From Microglena sp. YARC (lineage: Eukaryota; Chlorophyta; Chlorophyceae; Chlamydomonadales; Chlamydomonadaceae), in NCBI GenBank assembly GCA_022414725.1, contig CM039462.1:131024774-131088773 (forward strand): a DNA stretch of 64,000 bases. Reading direction: 5' to 3'. Below the pieces are notes generated by a model. It ran no database searches, was not told the DNA's origin, and saw only the letters and a program-made list of their open reading frames with translations. The position numbers were made by a program, and so were the translations under genes. Every line of letters starts with the position of its first letter. Position 1 is the first letter of the stretch. Shown piece by piece: positions 10,985-20,249 of this stretch.

Positions 10985-11085
10985 TAATGAATAAATAATC
11001 AAATAAATGTTGCGCCTTATGACGAGGCGTGGGGTTGAGGGGGCCAGTCCGTTGGCTTGCGCTGGAGCCAACCACCAATACTGGA
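10985..11085 (-). repeat. Copy of the GGCCCCAGTGCAAGC repeat (family S2)
   Basis: Reverse-strand copy: ATGTTGCGCCTTATGACGAG followed by the Leu-Thr-like GTTGAGGGGGCCAG block. Other copies: 1225-1310 (-), 2465-2580 (+), 23325-23930 (array, +), 24020-24120 (+), 24145-24215 (-), 34068-34115 (-). It starts inside the predicted intron shortly after the donor at 10968. Confidence 0.6.
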
Positions 11086-11159
11086 CTGTAGGCTTTTGTC
11101 AATAATTTACTCGTAGCTGTCTGATGGTGTGGAGCTCTTCTTTAAATCTGCTACAAGGC

Positions 11160-11300
11160 AGGTAATGATAACGCCTGGTGGGGCGTCGTACGCGGGTAGG
11201 GAGCGGTCTTCTGCCTCAACTGGACAAGCTACCATCGCGGTTTACAACGACCTGCAACGCAAAGAGCAACCGAAGGGGGAACAAGGCTGGTAAGCAGTTA
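11160..11300 (-). mobile_element. tRNA-related SINE candidate, partial (family S3)
   Basis: Shares GGTAATGATAACGCCTGGTG and GGACAAGCTACCATCGCGGT with 31042-31225, 52690-52885 and the reverse complement of 49785-49985. In the complete copies, the far end carries a degenerate tRNA-like head (GGTCTAGAGGTACACCA with a downstream B-box-like block). This copy lacks that head. Confidence 0.55.
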
Positions 11301-11321
11301 AGCAGATCTCTCGTGGCCAAC

Positions 11322-11510
11322 CTGTACTGTGCTTTTTTGTGCAACACGTCGCCAATTGAGCGACTCAGTACGGCCCTGGTGCGACGTGCTACCCCCCGAA
11401 CCTCACGGAGCACGGGGGGTTCGGGGGGGCATTTCTGACTAGTTTAGCCAGACCCATGCGTCGCCATGCTGCGACGGAATGGCAACGCGTCGTACACAAA
11501 AAAGGTGGTG
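11322..11510. mobile_element. MITE, family M1
   Basis: The ends CTTTTTTGTGCAACACGTCG and (reverse complement) CTTTTTTGTGTACGACGCGT form imperfect TIRs of about 35 bp. The centre is a hairpin (ACCCCCCGAACC / GGTTCGGGGGG). GTGGCCAACCTG occurs just outside both ends (11313-11324 and about 11512-11523), possibly a 12-bp target duplication. It lies in the intron 10968-12499. Confidence 0.7.
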
Positions 11511-11634
11511 GCCAACCTGCCCACCCAGGATCTATTGTGTCTTGTCACAGTCCCGTGGCAGACCAAATAGGCTAAAGGGACTTGCCCAACCATGACAGGA
11601 GGGCTATAACGAAAAAGCACTGATGAACTGAACC

Positions 11635-11750
11635 CCTAACAATCGGATCTATCACAATCGGATCTGTCACAATCGGATCTATCACAATCGGATCTATCAC
11701 AATCGGATCTATCACAATCGGATCTATCACAATCGGATCTATCACTAACG
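11635..11750. repeat. 15-bp tandem repeat AATCGGATCTATCAC
   Basis: Seven near-identical copies of a 15-bp unit follow a partial S1 element (11563-11635) and appear to have grown from its end. Confidence 0.9.
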
Positions 11751-11849
11751 TACAACACAACACAGCATTCGAAATCCAGCTCTAGCTGCATCCATGAATT
11801 TGCCCTTCTCTGTATCTTTCTTGTGTCCTTTTTTCCTGGTAATTCTGTT

Positions 11850-12330
11850 TTTACTGCCGAGGACGGCGAGCAGCCAACTTGCTGGCTGGAGCCATGTAAC
11901 CAAGTTCAAGTTCTTATTGTGTCCAGAATGCAGCCTTTCTACAACTCCACCACATCCTGCCTATGGCATCCCTGTGCCAAGGTTGTTCAAGGAATCAAGG
12001 GTACTTGGGGGGGAGGAGGTGAAACCGGGGTTCTTCAAGGAATCAAGGGTACTTGGGGGGGAGGGGGGGGGGGAGGAGGTGAAACCGGGGTTGTTCAAGG
12101 AATCAAGGGTACTTGGGGGGGGAGGGGGGGGGGGGCCGGAAGGATATGGCTTCCTGCAACTCCACCACATCCAATAAAAAGCAAAGAAAGCTAAGCAATA
12201 TAGCGCAACAGGTGAAATAATCGGAAGGGTGATAATTTGCTGCTCTGCAATAGAAAATCCCTCTATATGAAAAACATCCCTGTACTAGGGTTGTTCCAGG
12301 AATCAAGGGTACTTGGTGTGTGTGGGGGGG
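11850..12330. repeat. Intronic repeat blocks with G-runs
   Basis: 11850-11925 matches a dispersed block also at 15895-15965, 29745-29795 and 30205-30270 (core GACGGCGAGCAGCCAA). 11975-12125 holds three copies of TTCAAGGAATCAAGGGTACT followed by G-runs, with a fourth near 12295. No coding sequence is seen. Confidence 0.65.
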
Positions 12331-12499
12331 GGGGGGGGGTCTCGGGGGTGAAAATAACAACTTCGGATGATGCGGTCTGACAACTCTATTCTTGCCACAC
12401 ACACACACACACACACACCCTCGTAATAATAATAATAATAATAATCCTGATAATAATAGTAATAACAATAATCCCTCCCCTCCATCTACTGTGACTCAG

Positions 12500-12583
12500 G
12501 TGTCTGACCTCTTGGCTGCTCACGACGAGGCACTCTCCATTTTGCAAATCATTAATAAGGAGCTGAAGGAGAGACACAAGTAG
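12500..12583 (+). CDS. Unrecognised large protein, terminal exon e
   Basis: Acceptor CTGTGACTCAG then GTGTCTGAC; stop TAG at 12581. Phase 0 matches the donor at 10968, so the joined C-terminus is SEMK followed by VSDLLAAHDEALSILQIINK and a short basic tail. It is a predicted amphipathic helix or coiled coil. Upstream of it are CA and AAT microsatellites (12392-12475). A degraded copy of the exon end occurs at 13729-13760. Confidence 0.65.
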   Translation: MSDLLAAHDEALSILQIINKELKERHK

Positions 12584-12604
12584 GACAGTTTCAGACGTGT
12601 TAAC

Positions 12605-12682
12605 AGAGCTCAGGCTTGATTGGTACAGCAGTACCAGCTTTGACTGACAGGTTGGAGGGTCACGAGTTCCCGCCTGCCGCCT
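12605..12682 (+). ncRNA. tRNA-like sequence, possible SINE head
   Basis: GGCTTGATTGGTACAGCAGT resembles an A box and GGTCACGAGTTCCCGCC resembles a B box about 45 bases later. A full cloverleaf is not supported, so a tRNA-derived repeat is more likely than a functional tRNA. Confidence 0.3.
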
Positions 12683-13450
12683 TGAAAGAGTAGGGTTTTT
12701 CTTTTCGTTGTTGAGCCCCCCCCCTCCTATAGCTATTCTGGTTCCGGAGCCATCTGGACCTGGTAGATTCCTAGCTATTTATCGCTATTTCCATTTGGCC
12801 TCATTTTGGGTGGGGGGGGTGGGGGGGGGGGGGGTCAGGGTCGTACCGACGGCTGGACCTCCTCGGCTCCTCCCCGCGTTTCATGTCAGGTTTGCCCGAA
12901 GTGAGAATGCAAGGGGAAACAGCAACGGGGCATGTTGGGTGCCGCATCTCGCGAGCGGACCCCCCCACCCACTCATCAACACAACAGTAGGTCGGCTCCT
13001 ACAAAGCAAACACATTGCAGCAGGAATAAATGCGATGCCCATCAGCTATGCCCGCGCTGGAATGAAAGGGTTGGAGGAAACAGGTGGGAGCAGCTGTCAG
13101 TCAGAGCTGACTCGTGGATGGAGAGGTCCGGGAACAATCAGCATGACGTACGAAATTGTCAGGCGTTAATGCCGACAGCGAGCAGAAGGGAACGCATTCA
13201 GAAAGAGGCCGAGGCCTATCCTCCGTGCTGTTGTTCGGTAGTCCGAGCTCAGGCGCAGTAGCGGTCTGCAAAAGCTAACCCCATGGTGACCTTCCCCAGT
13301 ACAAGCAAAAAGGGAGGTTCCTTCAACATTACCCCAAGTGGCAAGGCGTACGAATTTCCAATTTTAATCCTTTTATACATTTTTAGGCGTAATCGATTTC
13401 AAATCCGTGTGATAAATCACCTTCAAATTTCATAAGCACGGTGCATAGCT
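12683..13450. other. No gene recognised
   Basis: Contains a T-rich start, a G-run (12806-12832) and mixed-composition sequence to 13300. Two open + frames (12708-13169 and 12932-13261) lack recognisable motifs and overlap each other, so neither is called. Confidence 0.4.
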
Positions 13451-13454
13451 TTTC

Positions 13455-13645
13455 TTTTCACCTACCAGCAGCAGCTTCAAAGTAGCTCCCCTGTCTTGTT
13501 ACCCAGCCAAAGCCAAAAAAAGGTAGTGCATCTAGAAGGTGGCAGGATCAGTTTTCCAGTACTGTTGAAAACTTGGGCCTTATCCCAGGAGCTGGCCCAG
13601 GGAGCTGCTTAGAAGCTACCGCACATAGCTGACTACAGGGACACG
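13455..13645. mobile_element. Short inverted-repeat element, family M2
   Basis: Left end TTTTCACCTACCAGCAGCAG...GTAGCTCCCCTG and right end CAGGGAGCTGCTTAGAAGCT are inverted versions of one another. The interior shares GTTACCCAGCCAAAGCC with the copies at 20983-21165 and 55219-55430. The left end resembles a polypyrimidine tract plus CAG/CTAC splice acceptor. Confidence 0.7.
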
Positions 13646-13728
13646 AGTCCTATATCGGAATCTTGATCAAGATGCCGCTATAGCACTCGTGTCTCTGTAG
13701 TTCACCACTCTGACAGAAGCTATGTCAC

Positions 13729-13760
13729 AGAGCTGTAGGAGAGGCACAAGCAGGACAGGC
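13729..13760 (+). pseudogene. Degraded copy of terminal exon end
   Basis: GAGCTGTAGGAGAGGCACAA and the following CAGGACAG repeat the sequence at 12562-12592 (GAGCTGAAGGAGAGACACAA then TAGGACAG). An in-frame TAG replaces AAG. It is a duplicated exon edge, 1.17 kb downstream. Confidence 0.6.
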
Positions 13761-14422
13761 AACAGTGGGGCTTGTTTGGTTAGGTAGGAAGCAGGGTTGT
13801 GCTAGGGCGCTTCAAAATCTACGTTGTGAGACGTTACTGTTTTCAACATGTATGTCGCATCAGTGTGTACTTTGCACGAGCCAAAATCTTCTTTCCATAA
13901 CAGACAATCTACGTATTGAGACGTAAATGTTTGCAATATGTACATCGTGTCAGTTTGTACTCCGCACAAGCTAGAATCTTCTTTCCATGAGAAAAATATA
14001 TACTTTTACAACATAACAGATCCTCAAAAATCTGTGTTTGAGGCGTAAAATGTAACGTGGCCGAATTATCTCGCATCGAAAGACGCTTGAATGAGTACGC
14101 AATAGCATGTGCTAATCTGTTAGTTCCAAAGGTGGAAGTCGCCCGAAGGCAAGAATACTGATTCCATGGGCAGCTCCGACTAGGAGCCACCATCCTTGAG
14201 CGTTGGCAATCGTCGTGGGCACGATGAAATAATCTAAACAGTAGCCTTGAGCATTGGCAGTTGTCGTGGGCACAATGACATCATCCAAACAGTAGCCTTG
14301 GGAAGAGGGCCAGCTAGATTTTCATGTTTACATTTCCAGAGATGATCTGGCCACATTATCTTGCATCAAAAGACGCCCAGCTGAGAAGGCAACGCAATAG
14401 CGTGCGCGAATCTGTTAGTTCC
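13761..14422. other. Non-coding with local duplications
   Basis: TCTACGTTGTGAGACGT and TCTACGTATTGAGACGT blocks (13827 and 13909) repeat. AGCCTTGAGCATTGGCAGTT-type blocks occur at about 14190, 14240 and 14295. GCGTGTGCTAATCTGTTAGT variants lie at 14104 and 14400. This may be the decayed 5' part of the LINE that follows. Confidence 0.4.
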
Positions 14423-15011
14423 CTAAGTTTTTGAGTCATGGAGGTTTAAGTACCCAAGTGACACCAATGCAGTTAGAAACATCCCTAATGAGAGAAGGAT
14501 TGGCTTTAAACGCCTCCGATACCAGAAGTGGTTCGCAGGCAACAGTAATGATGAGAATGGCTCGATTCCCTTTACATCTGCCTTACATAAGCGGGATCAG
14601 ATTCGTTATATAGCACAGTTTAGAATGGGCTCCCATTGGCTGAACACTGAAAGAATGAGGGTGGTGGATGGAGCACACATCCCTCGTTCAATGAGGCACT
14701 GTCAACTGTGTGTGTTCCAAAAACCTGAGGATGAAATGCATATGTTTGAGTGCCCTTTTTATAATGATATTCGCCTCCCCACCCAGAAGCTGTTTACAGA
14801 TATTTGTAGGCATGTCCATGAGGATACCGACTTAAACGTATGGAATGTGGAACTCTGCGATTCCACATTCATAACCATTCTGAATAAAAATGGCACTAAG
14901 ACGTTTTGGAGCAACCTAGCCGACTATCTTTCTACTTGTAGAAGAGCAAGACAGGAAGCCCTGGACTGCTTAGTGGCACCGTTTTTATTTTTTTTACTTC
15001 TCATTTGTTAG
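14423..15011 (+). CDS. Non-LTR retrotransposon polyprotein, C-terminal fragment
   Basis: A frame open from about 14415 to the TAG at 15009 encodes ~196 residues. It contains a CX2C-X9-HX3C zinc-knuckle (CQLC near 14702, HMFEC near 14738), the motif found C-terminal to the reverse transcriptase in many LINEs. Upstream is a basic region (RYQKWF, LHKRDQIRYIAQFRMGSHWL) typical of that context. The RT and endonuclease domains are absent, so this is a 5'-truncated copy. It has no obvious in-frame stop and looks relatively young. Confidence 0.8.
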
Positions 15012-15235
15012 CTTCTTACCTCCGCCACTGTTCGTGGTTGAGATCTGGGTCCTAGTCTAGAGGGTTCAATACCTACGCCACCAAAAAGGTGGTTGGGAGT
15101 TTGGTTTGTTTGCCCTCGACATACCCCTGATGTAATGGTTTTTTTTGCTTTGTGGGTGCTTTTTCTTTTTGTTTAAAGCACAGAGTCTTATACACCCTCG
15201 CGGTGTCAAGTATACTTTAACATGAAATGTAATGT
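14423..15235 (+). mobile_element. 5'-truncated LINE with 3' UTR
   Basis: The coding fragment runs into a 3' UTR shared with 1560-1925, 29129-29265 and 33855-34060 and ends with AACATGAAATGTAATGTA. Other copies end in (TAATG)n or (ATTAC)n repeats, suggesting a short-repeat 3' tail instead of poly-A. Confidence 0.8.
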
Positions 15236-15457
15236 AGTTACTTTCGTTTGAAGCTCCTCCGGTTACGGTTGGAAAGTCCACTTAGCCTATTTGGCCTACC
15301 CCTGGACTGTTGCAACAACAAGTCAACAACGGGAGGACTTGTAATCGGATAATTGAGCAGCCCGGAGTTGGCTGAAAAACCATTCCAGTATGCCACAAGA
15401 ATTCCTCTTGGATATCATTCCCCCATAGAAACCATTTAATTCACATGGTTTAAGGTT

Positions 15458-15640
15458 CAAGGCAGGTGAGGGTGCTGCTAAGCGCGCACGGCAGCGCTGT
15501 GCTGCGCTGCCCTTTTGAGCCCCTCTGCGCGAAACACGCAGTTTTTTCAACCCCTAGTGGCACTAAAAAGCGCTGACCAATTTGACGTTTGTGCGCTTTA
15601 AGCGCTGACCAATTTTGCAAGAAGGAGTACCCTGGTTCAA
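15458..15640. mobile_element. MITE, family M3
   Basis: GCTAAGCGCGCACGGCAGCG at the left and AAGCGCTGACCAATTTTGC near the right match 50637-50816 in reverse. The ends resemble AGGGTGCT and GTACCCT, imperfect forms of the TCAGGGTAC TIR seen in the intact copy. Confidence 0.7.
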
Positions 15641-16440
15641 GGGTCCTATAAGAGAATCAGGTAGACGAAATTCAGAAAGAGACATGTGTGAAAGGCAGAC
15701 AAAGTAAGGTACAGCCCGTATTACATGTGTACTGCCTTGGGAAATACAAAATCTTCGGTATAAATGCACACTCATGCGAAAGACGCACTCAATAAACATC
15801 TCGTAATAAAAACGGCGCTCCACACCACTTCTGTTTCTTTCCCAATCAAAGCATGTATATAAACACCTTTTATTTTTATCAGAATTTTTTGATTGTATTT
15901 ATTATGTAACTGCCCAAGACGGCAAGCAGCCTTAACGTCTGAAGTCATGTTACCAAGTTCAAGTTCAAGCATATACGGTGAGCACACATGTTGCGTCCAG
16001 GTTCGAAAACACTTATACTTTGTTGAAACTGGTTGAAGTGAAGTGGGACACCGATTCCCTCACACAAGACAGCGCCCACTCACGATTCAGACAGAAACAA
16101 GCAGAAAAGGTATGGGAACGCTAGATAAAACAAGGCATATATATAAACCCTAGACCCTATATATATAACACGGCATAGGAACCCTAGATACAACAAGTTA
16201 TGTATAGGACCCCTAGACCCTAGATATAGCAAGGTTTTTGAACCACACAATTTGGGTTGAAAGTATAGTACTGATTGATTGACAGCAGAGCAAGCATCCT
16301 TGCATACAATGCATATAGCCATGAACTATTTCATAATACTACACTATTTCATACATACATATATATACTATATACTCTTTCATATATTCCATAATACACT
16401 AAATGATATTTCATGCATTTCATATATATAATACATTATA
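15641..16440. other. AT-rich non-coding DNA
   Basis: No gene is seen. 15895-15965 is a copy of the GACGGCGAGCAGCC-type repeat. 16130-16230 holds three diverged copies of an AACCCTAGA...ATATA block. 16330-16460 is TATA/CATA-rich. Confidence 0.5.
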
Positions 16441-16538
16441 TTTTAAATATTTCATGCTATTCATATGCTTGGGCACATAGGCATGCCCCAGCCTAAGATG
16501 ATAGCACTCGTGCCCCAGGATCAAAATAATCCACCCTG

Positions 16539-16712
16539 TCACGTTTTCTTCTTTCCGCCTCCCTTGTACTTTCCGCCCCCCTTGTGCATTCCGCCCCCCT
16601 TGTACTTGTTCTTCTGGCCTCCCTTTTGCTTCTTTCCGCCTCCCTTGTGCTTGTCCTTGTCCTTCTTACCCTTCTGACCAGAGTTATACCCATAGCCTTG
16701 CCCTCCATGCAC
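16539..16712 (-). CDS. GYPP-repeat protein, terminal exon (Lys/Gly tail)
   Basis: On the minus strand it follows GTGCTGCAG and ends at TGA (16541-16539), 57 codons. It encodes GGQGYGYNSGQKGKK and then Lys/Gly/His repeats (KHKGGGKKQKGG, KYKGGGKKK). The preceding exon ends AAC|GTAGGT in phase 0, so the join is in frame. A GYPP-rich region followed by a GYGY and basic K/H/G tail is the layout of plant glycine-rich proteins of the A3 type; membrane or nucleic-acid association has been proposed for such tails, but function is not established. Confidence 0.7.
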   Translation of the reverse strand: MHGGQGYGYNSGQKGKKDKDKHKGGGKKQKGGQKNKYKGGGMHKGGGKYKGGGKKKT

Positions 16713-17045
16713 CTGCAGCATCAAAATTGTGTTTTGCATTTTTTTAATGTACATGCAGCATCACAATGATAAAAACAATGCACCTGCAGCATGACGATTG
16801 TTTTTAATTTGTTTAATGCACCTGCAGCATCACAATATTTAATTTCTTTTTGTTAATGCACCTGCAGCACCACAATTATTTTTAAAAATGTACCTTCAGC
16901 ACCACAACTGTTTTTTAATTTGTTTAATGTACCTGCGGCACCACAATTATTTTTTAATTTGTTTAATGTACCTGCAGCACCACAATTATTTTTAAAAATG
17001 TACCTGCAGCACCACAATTGTCTTTTTATTTGTTTAATGCACCTG
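16705..17045 (-). repeat. Tandem array of splice acceptors
   Basis: Read on the minus strand, a GGTGCTGCAG|GTGCAT or |GTACAT junction recurs about ten times (+ positions near 16712, 16749, 16783, 16822, 16863, 16893, 16931, 16971, 17003, 17043). Most are separated by T/A-rich spacer, a natural polypyrimidine-like context. Only the one at 16712 leads into an open exon; the others run into AT-rich spacer. Confidence 0.85.
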
Positions 17046-17113
17046 GGTATAGCCCTCCCCTCAGCTTAGCCACATACACTACACCTGGATAATCAAATCA
17101 ACATTAAACCTAC

Positions 17114-17612
17114 GTTGGTGCGGCCTCCTGCTGGATATCCAGGGGGCGCTGCTCCGTGGCCTCCACCGGATGGATAGCCTGGGGCTCCAGGGGCTTTCCC
17201 AGGTGCGGGATAACCACCAAATGCATTTGCTTGAGGCGGCGCGCCGTGTGGGGTTGGGTAGCCTGCTGGGGTTGGGTATCCTCCTGGAGCTGGCTGGCCT
17301 GGGGGTGGGTAGCCGGCCTGAGGCGGGTAACCAGCTTGGGGTGGGTAGCCACCTTGGGGGTGAGGGGCGTAGCCATAGCCAGCTTGATGGGGGGGGGCGT
17401 AGCCCCCTCCGGGAGGGTAGGCTACTGGGGGGCCCTGAGCGTACCCCTGTGGAGGGGGGTAGCCGGCTTGAGGGGGTATCCAGCTTGAGGGGGGTATCCA
17501 GCTTGAGGAGGGTAGCCAGCTTGGGGTGGGTAGGCTCCGGGTGGTGGGTGGCCTGCTTGGGGTGGGTAGTAGCCACCTTGGGGAGGGGGGGGCCCTCCAT
17601 GATTAGGGTAAA
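17114..17612 (-). CDS. GYPP-repeat protein, main exon (two apparent frameshifts)
   Basis: Encodes repeats of the form GYPPQA / GYPPPG / GYPTPA, ending [18 protein letters not shown]...PAGGRTN. From the candidate ATG at 17600 the exon is two bases short of a multiple of three. Both deficits map to C-runs (about 17588 and 17480), where one extra C each would restore one continuous GYPP frame. An acceptor TGAGCAG just upstream of 17612 would allow an in-frame join to the exon at 18615-18727. The family resembles XYPPX-repeat proteins. Confidence 0.65.
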
Positions 17613-17639
17613 CTGCTCATTCAAAGGTGGGGGGCGAGC

Positions 17640-17750
17640 GCGAGGGTTAGGGTGGGTGTGGGCGTGAGGGTGGGGGTGGGGGTTAGGGTGGGGGTGAAGG
17701 TGAGGGTGAGGGTGAGGTTAAGAGTAAGGGTGAGGGTGAGGGTGAGGGTG

Positions 17751-17801
<51 letters not shown>

Positions 17802-17897
17802 GTGATGGTGGTGGTGGTGGTGGTGGAGGTGGAGGTGGTGGTGGTGGTGGTGGTGGTGGTGGTGGTGGTGGTGGTGGTGGTGATGATGATGATGATA

Positions 17898-17954
<57 letters not shown>

Positions 17955-17960
17955 TACACA
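17640..17960. repeat. GGGTGA, GATGAT and GGT microsatellites
   Basis: (GGGTGA)n and variants at 17645-17750, then (GAT)n, (GGT)n and (GAT)n to 17955. Apparent frames of poly-Met, poly-Ile, poly-Ser or poly-Thr are artefacts of the trinucleotide repeat. Confidence 0.9.
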
Positions 17961-18129
17961 TTATCCTGGTGCCCTATTGGACGCAAAATGTGCCTGCGGC
18001 TTGACGGTGTCAAGGGGGACTTCATGTCTATCATCATGCAAACAATAAGTAAGAGATTTGACAGGTGCATGATACATAACATTGGTGTGATATTGATGAT
18101 GTGATATGATGCTGTTATGATATGATCGA

Positions 18130-18575
18130 GTTTTGGGGGAGAGAGTGAGGTAGTGGGGTTTTGGGGGTAGCGGGGCTGTGGGATAGTGGCATGGTGGGTT
18201 AGAGTGGGGTAATATAGATGTGGGGTAGCCGGGCTGTGGGGTGGTGGGGTAGAGTAGGGTAGTGAGGTTGTGTGGTAGCCGGGCTGTGGGGTAGTGGGGT
18301 GGTGGGTTTGAGTGGGGTAATATGGTTGTGGGGTAGCCGAGCTGTGGGGTGGTGGGGTAGAGTGGGGTAGTGGGGTTGTGGGGTAGTGGGGCTGTGGGGT
18401 AGTGGGGTGGTGGGGTAGTGGGGTGGTGGGGTAGTGGGGTAGTGCGGTAGGGGGCTTGTGGCCGGGTAGTGGGGTAGTGGGTTGCGGTTGCATGGTAATG
18501 GGATTGTGGGATTGTGGGGTAGTATGGTAGTGGGGTTGTGCGGTAGTGTGGTAGTGGGTTGTGGGGTGAGGGTGT
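18130..18575. repeat. GTGGGGTAGTGGGGT satellite
   Basis: A 15-16-bp G/T unit (GTGGGGTAGTGGGGT) recurs through about 440 bp with higher-order blocks of GTAGCCGGGCTGTGGGG every ~55-65 bp. It lies between exons of the minus-strand gene and has no coding content. 17961-18130 holds a short possibly coding stretch (17980-18050) that could not be assigned a strand. Confidence 0.85.
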
Positions 18576-18614
18576 CCTTGGGGTGTCAGTATGACGAGCT
18601 ATTTTAGGTGATAC

Positions 18615-18727
18615 CATGCTCTGGATCATAATCTCCATGCTCGACCCCATCTCCATCGTCGCATCTAAGCTTCGTATCTCTCCCGACAATCGCATGCATC
18701 GTTGGCGTTGGGTTAGGTCTTTGGTCG
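18615..18727 (-). CDS. Minus-strand exon, unrecognised, possibly GYPP gene
   Basis: Acceptor CACCCAGCAG, donor ATG|GTATCA. It completes a phase-1 codon, gives 37 codons and leaves in phase 0. The product is Met/Glu-rich (RLSGEIRSLDATMEMGSSME). Phases agree with the exon at 18781-19022 and with the candidate acceptor at 17612. No domain is recognised. Confidence 0.4.
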
Positions 18728-18780
18728 CTGCTGGGTGATAGGGGGTGGGGGTGCGTGGGGAGAGGGGCAGGGGGTCTTAC

Positions 18781-19022
18781 CTCCGGGTGCAGACATAGGA
18801 TCTTGTGGCGATATCGATTGTGGGTCAGGATCAAGAAAGGATGCAGAAAAGAGATGCTGTGGTCTCACGATGGGTTGCACTGCAGTGTGACTAGGATCTA
18901 AAGGGATGGGATGCGAAGCTACCGGGATGGGATGCGAAGCTAGCAGTACAGGAGCAGGAGTTGAGGCGGTCGAAGAAACGGTTATTAGAAACGGTATGAG
19001 AAAGGTAGGTAGACGAGTGCGA
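18781..19022 (-). CDS. Minus-strand Pro/Ser-rich exon, unrecognised
   Basis: Acceptor TTCCTTCACAG, donor GGAG|GTAAGA. One open frame of 80 codons between, phase 2 to phase 1. It encodes Pro/Ser/Thr-rich sequence with a short internal duplication (ASHPIPVASHPIPLD) and ends SPQDPMSAPG. This is probably a disordered region. Its 5' edge is 336 bp from the GDPD start codon on the other strand, although as it starts at an acceptor it is not the first exon. Confidence 0.45.
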
Positions 19023-19358
19023 CTGTGAAGGAATTAAGCAAATTATTAGCAAAGAGGATATAATGCATCGGTTAGTTTGTCTTCAGGCATCAGGAAGGTG
19101 GCCGCGCTGCACAATGCTTTTGCATTTGGACTTGGACAGATTGGGGTGCAGACAGGTGGCGTGGCGCGTGGCATAGTACTGCAAGTGGACCTGCCGGTGT
19201 GGACCTGCCACCGGTGGACCTGCGAACCCTGTGTCCAAAAGCCAAAATCACGCGGGTCGAAGAAGCTGAGTTGAAGATGGCGATGTCCGGGTCACTACTA
19301 AGCAGGCCTTGCCGTAGAACGATCTTCCAACAACCTGAGCAGCGTCACAGACACGAGC

Positions 19359-19511
19359 ATGAGCCACAGCATGGATTACGTGATCATTGCACACAGGGGG
19401 AACAGTGACCTCGCGCCCGAGTCAACTTTCGATGCTTTTGACTTGGCCCTGAGCCAAGGCTTCAAGCATTTCGAGACGGACGTGCAGCTTACATTGGACG
19501 GCGTTTGTACT
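19359..19511 (+). CDS. Glycerophosphodiester phosphodiesterase, exon 1
   Basis: GDPDs hydrolyse glycerophosphodiesters to glycerol-3-phosphate and an alcohol (EC 3.1.4.46). This exon encodes the family's N-terminal signature: IIAHRGNSDLAPESTFDAF, with the catalytic His in HRG and the first Glu, then HFETDVQLTLDGVCT with the metal-binding Glu and Asp. The start is the ATG at 19359; a second ATG at 19371 is also possible. No signal peptide is visible, suggesting a soluble cytosolic enzyme. Donor GTAGGT, phase 0. Exons 1-5 (153+121+62+171+300 nt) give 268 residues, normal for the bacterial-like short GDPD class. Confidence 0.93.
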
Positions 19512-19835
19512 GTAGGTTCCTGGGCTTATGTCAATTCTGTGTGGGGTGGGGGTGGGAGTCAGAGTGGGAGTAGGAGTGGGAGTAGAAGTGGAAGTGGGAG
19601 TCGGAGGCGTGGTGGTTTGAGGGCGACAGGATGGTGAGAGTGCTTGTGTGGTGGTTAAAGGGCCCCCCTGTGCGATACCCACGGAGACCAGGGAGCACAC
19701 TATAAAGCAGATTATACAGTTTACAGACTTGTCCATGTATCATTAAAGGAGGGGTAGATGCCCCTCAAGAAGCTCTTAGTACCTTTCAGCCACCTTCTGG
19801 GCGGATTCCTCACGCCTTCTGGGCACCTTTCCCAG

Positions 19836-19914
19836 GTGTTGCATGATGAGGGGCTAGTGTGCGCAATTTCCTTGGAGTGGGAAGTCTCCAAACCTAAACG
19901 GGACATTACCTACG
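19836..19914 (+). pseudogene. Diverged copy 1 of GDPD exon 2
   Basis: After CCTTTCCCAG it begins VLHDEGL, like the true exon 2, and keeps WEVSKPK before diverging and running into a family M2 element (19915-19990). The Arg-Thr of the 'LGRT' motif is lost and no donor is conserved. The preceding ~60 bases (CTTAGTACCTTTCAGCCACC and on) match those before copy 2. Confidence 0.75.
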
Positions 19915-20006
19915 CGTACCAGCTCCTAGGCAGCTTTTTCCATGTCCTTGGGCCAAACTGGAAGCTAGCTACTGCGTCTGAAAGCTGACATGACGTGCAT
20001 TTCAAT

Positions 20007-20147
20007 GGTGGGGGGAAGTTAGTCCCCACAAAGCCAGTCCCCAGTGAATCAGATCTCTTCGGGTTTGGGGATTAGGGTTTAAGGGTTTAGGGTATAGGTT
20101 TCTGATTCACTGGGGACTGGCTTTGTGGGGACTAGCTTCCCCCCACC
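20007..20147. mobile_element. Intact TIR element with 9-bp target duplication (family T)
   Basis: Terminal inverted repeats of about 47 bp start GGTGGGGGGAAGTTAGTCCC and meet around a short core with GGGTTTAAGGGTTTAGGGT, a TTTAGGG-like sequence. Flanks are CATTTCAAT at 19998-20006 and 20148-20156, an exact 9-bp duplication. It lies in GDPD intron 1. A half copy is at 31309-31385. Confidence 0.92.
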
Positions 20148-20249
20148 CATTTCAATACAATGGAAAGCTTTGGGCTAAACCCAGTGGCTGTCTATTGGAG
20201 CTGGCTGGAAGCTTCCATGCGTAGCCCCCAAAATAAGCAGTGTCAAACT

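Noticed and set aside
12708..13261. Two overlapping + frames
   Set aside because: No recognised residues, inconsistent frames, and they follow the stop of the upstream gene.
20007..20147. Riboswitch or rho-independent terminator-like hairpin
   Set aside because: Exact 9-bp flanking duplication and family members show it is a transposable element.
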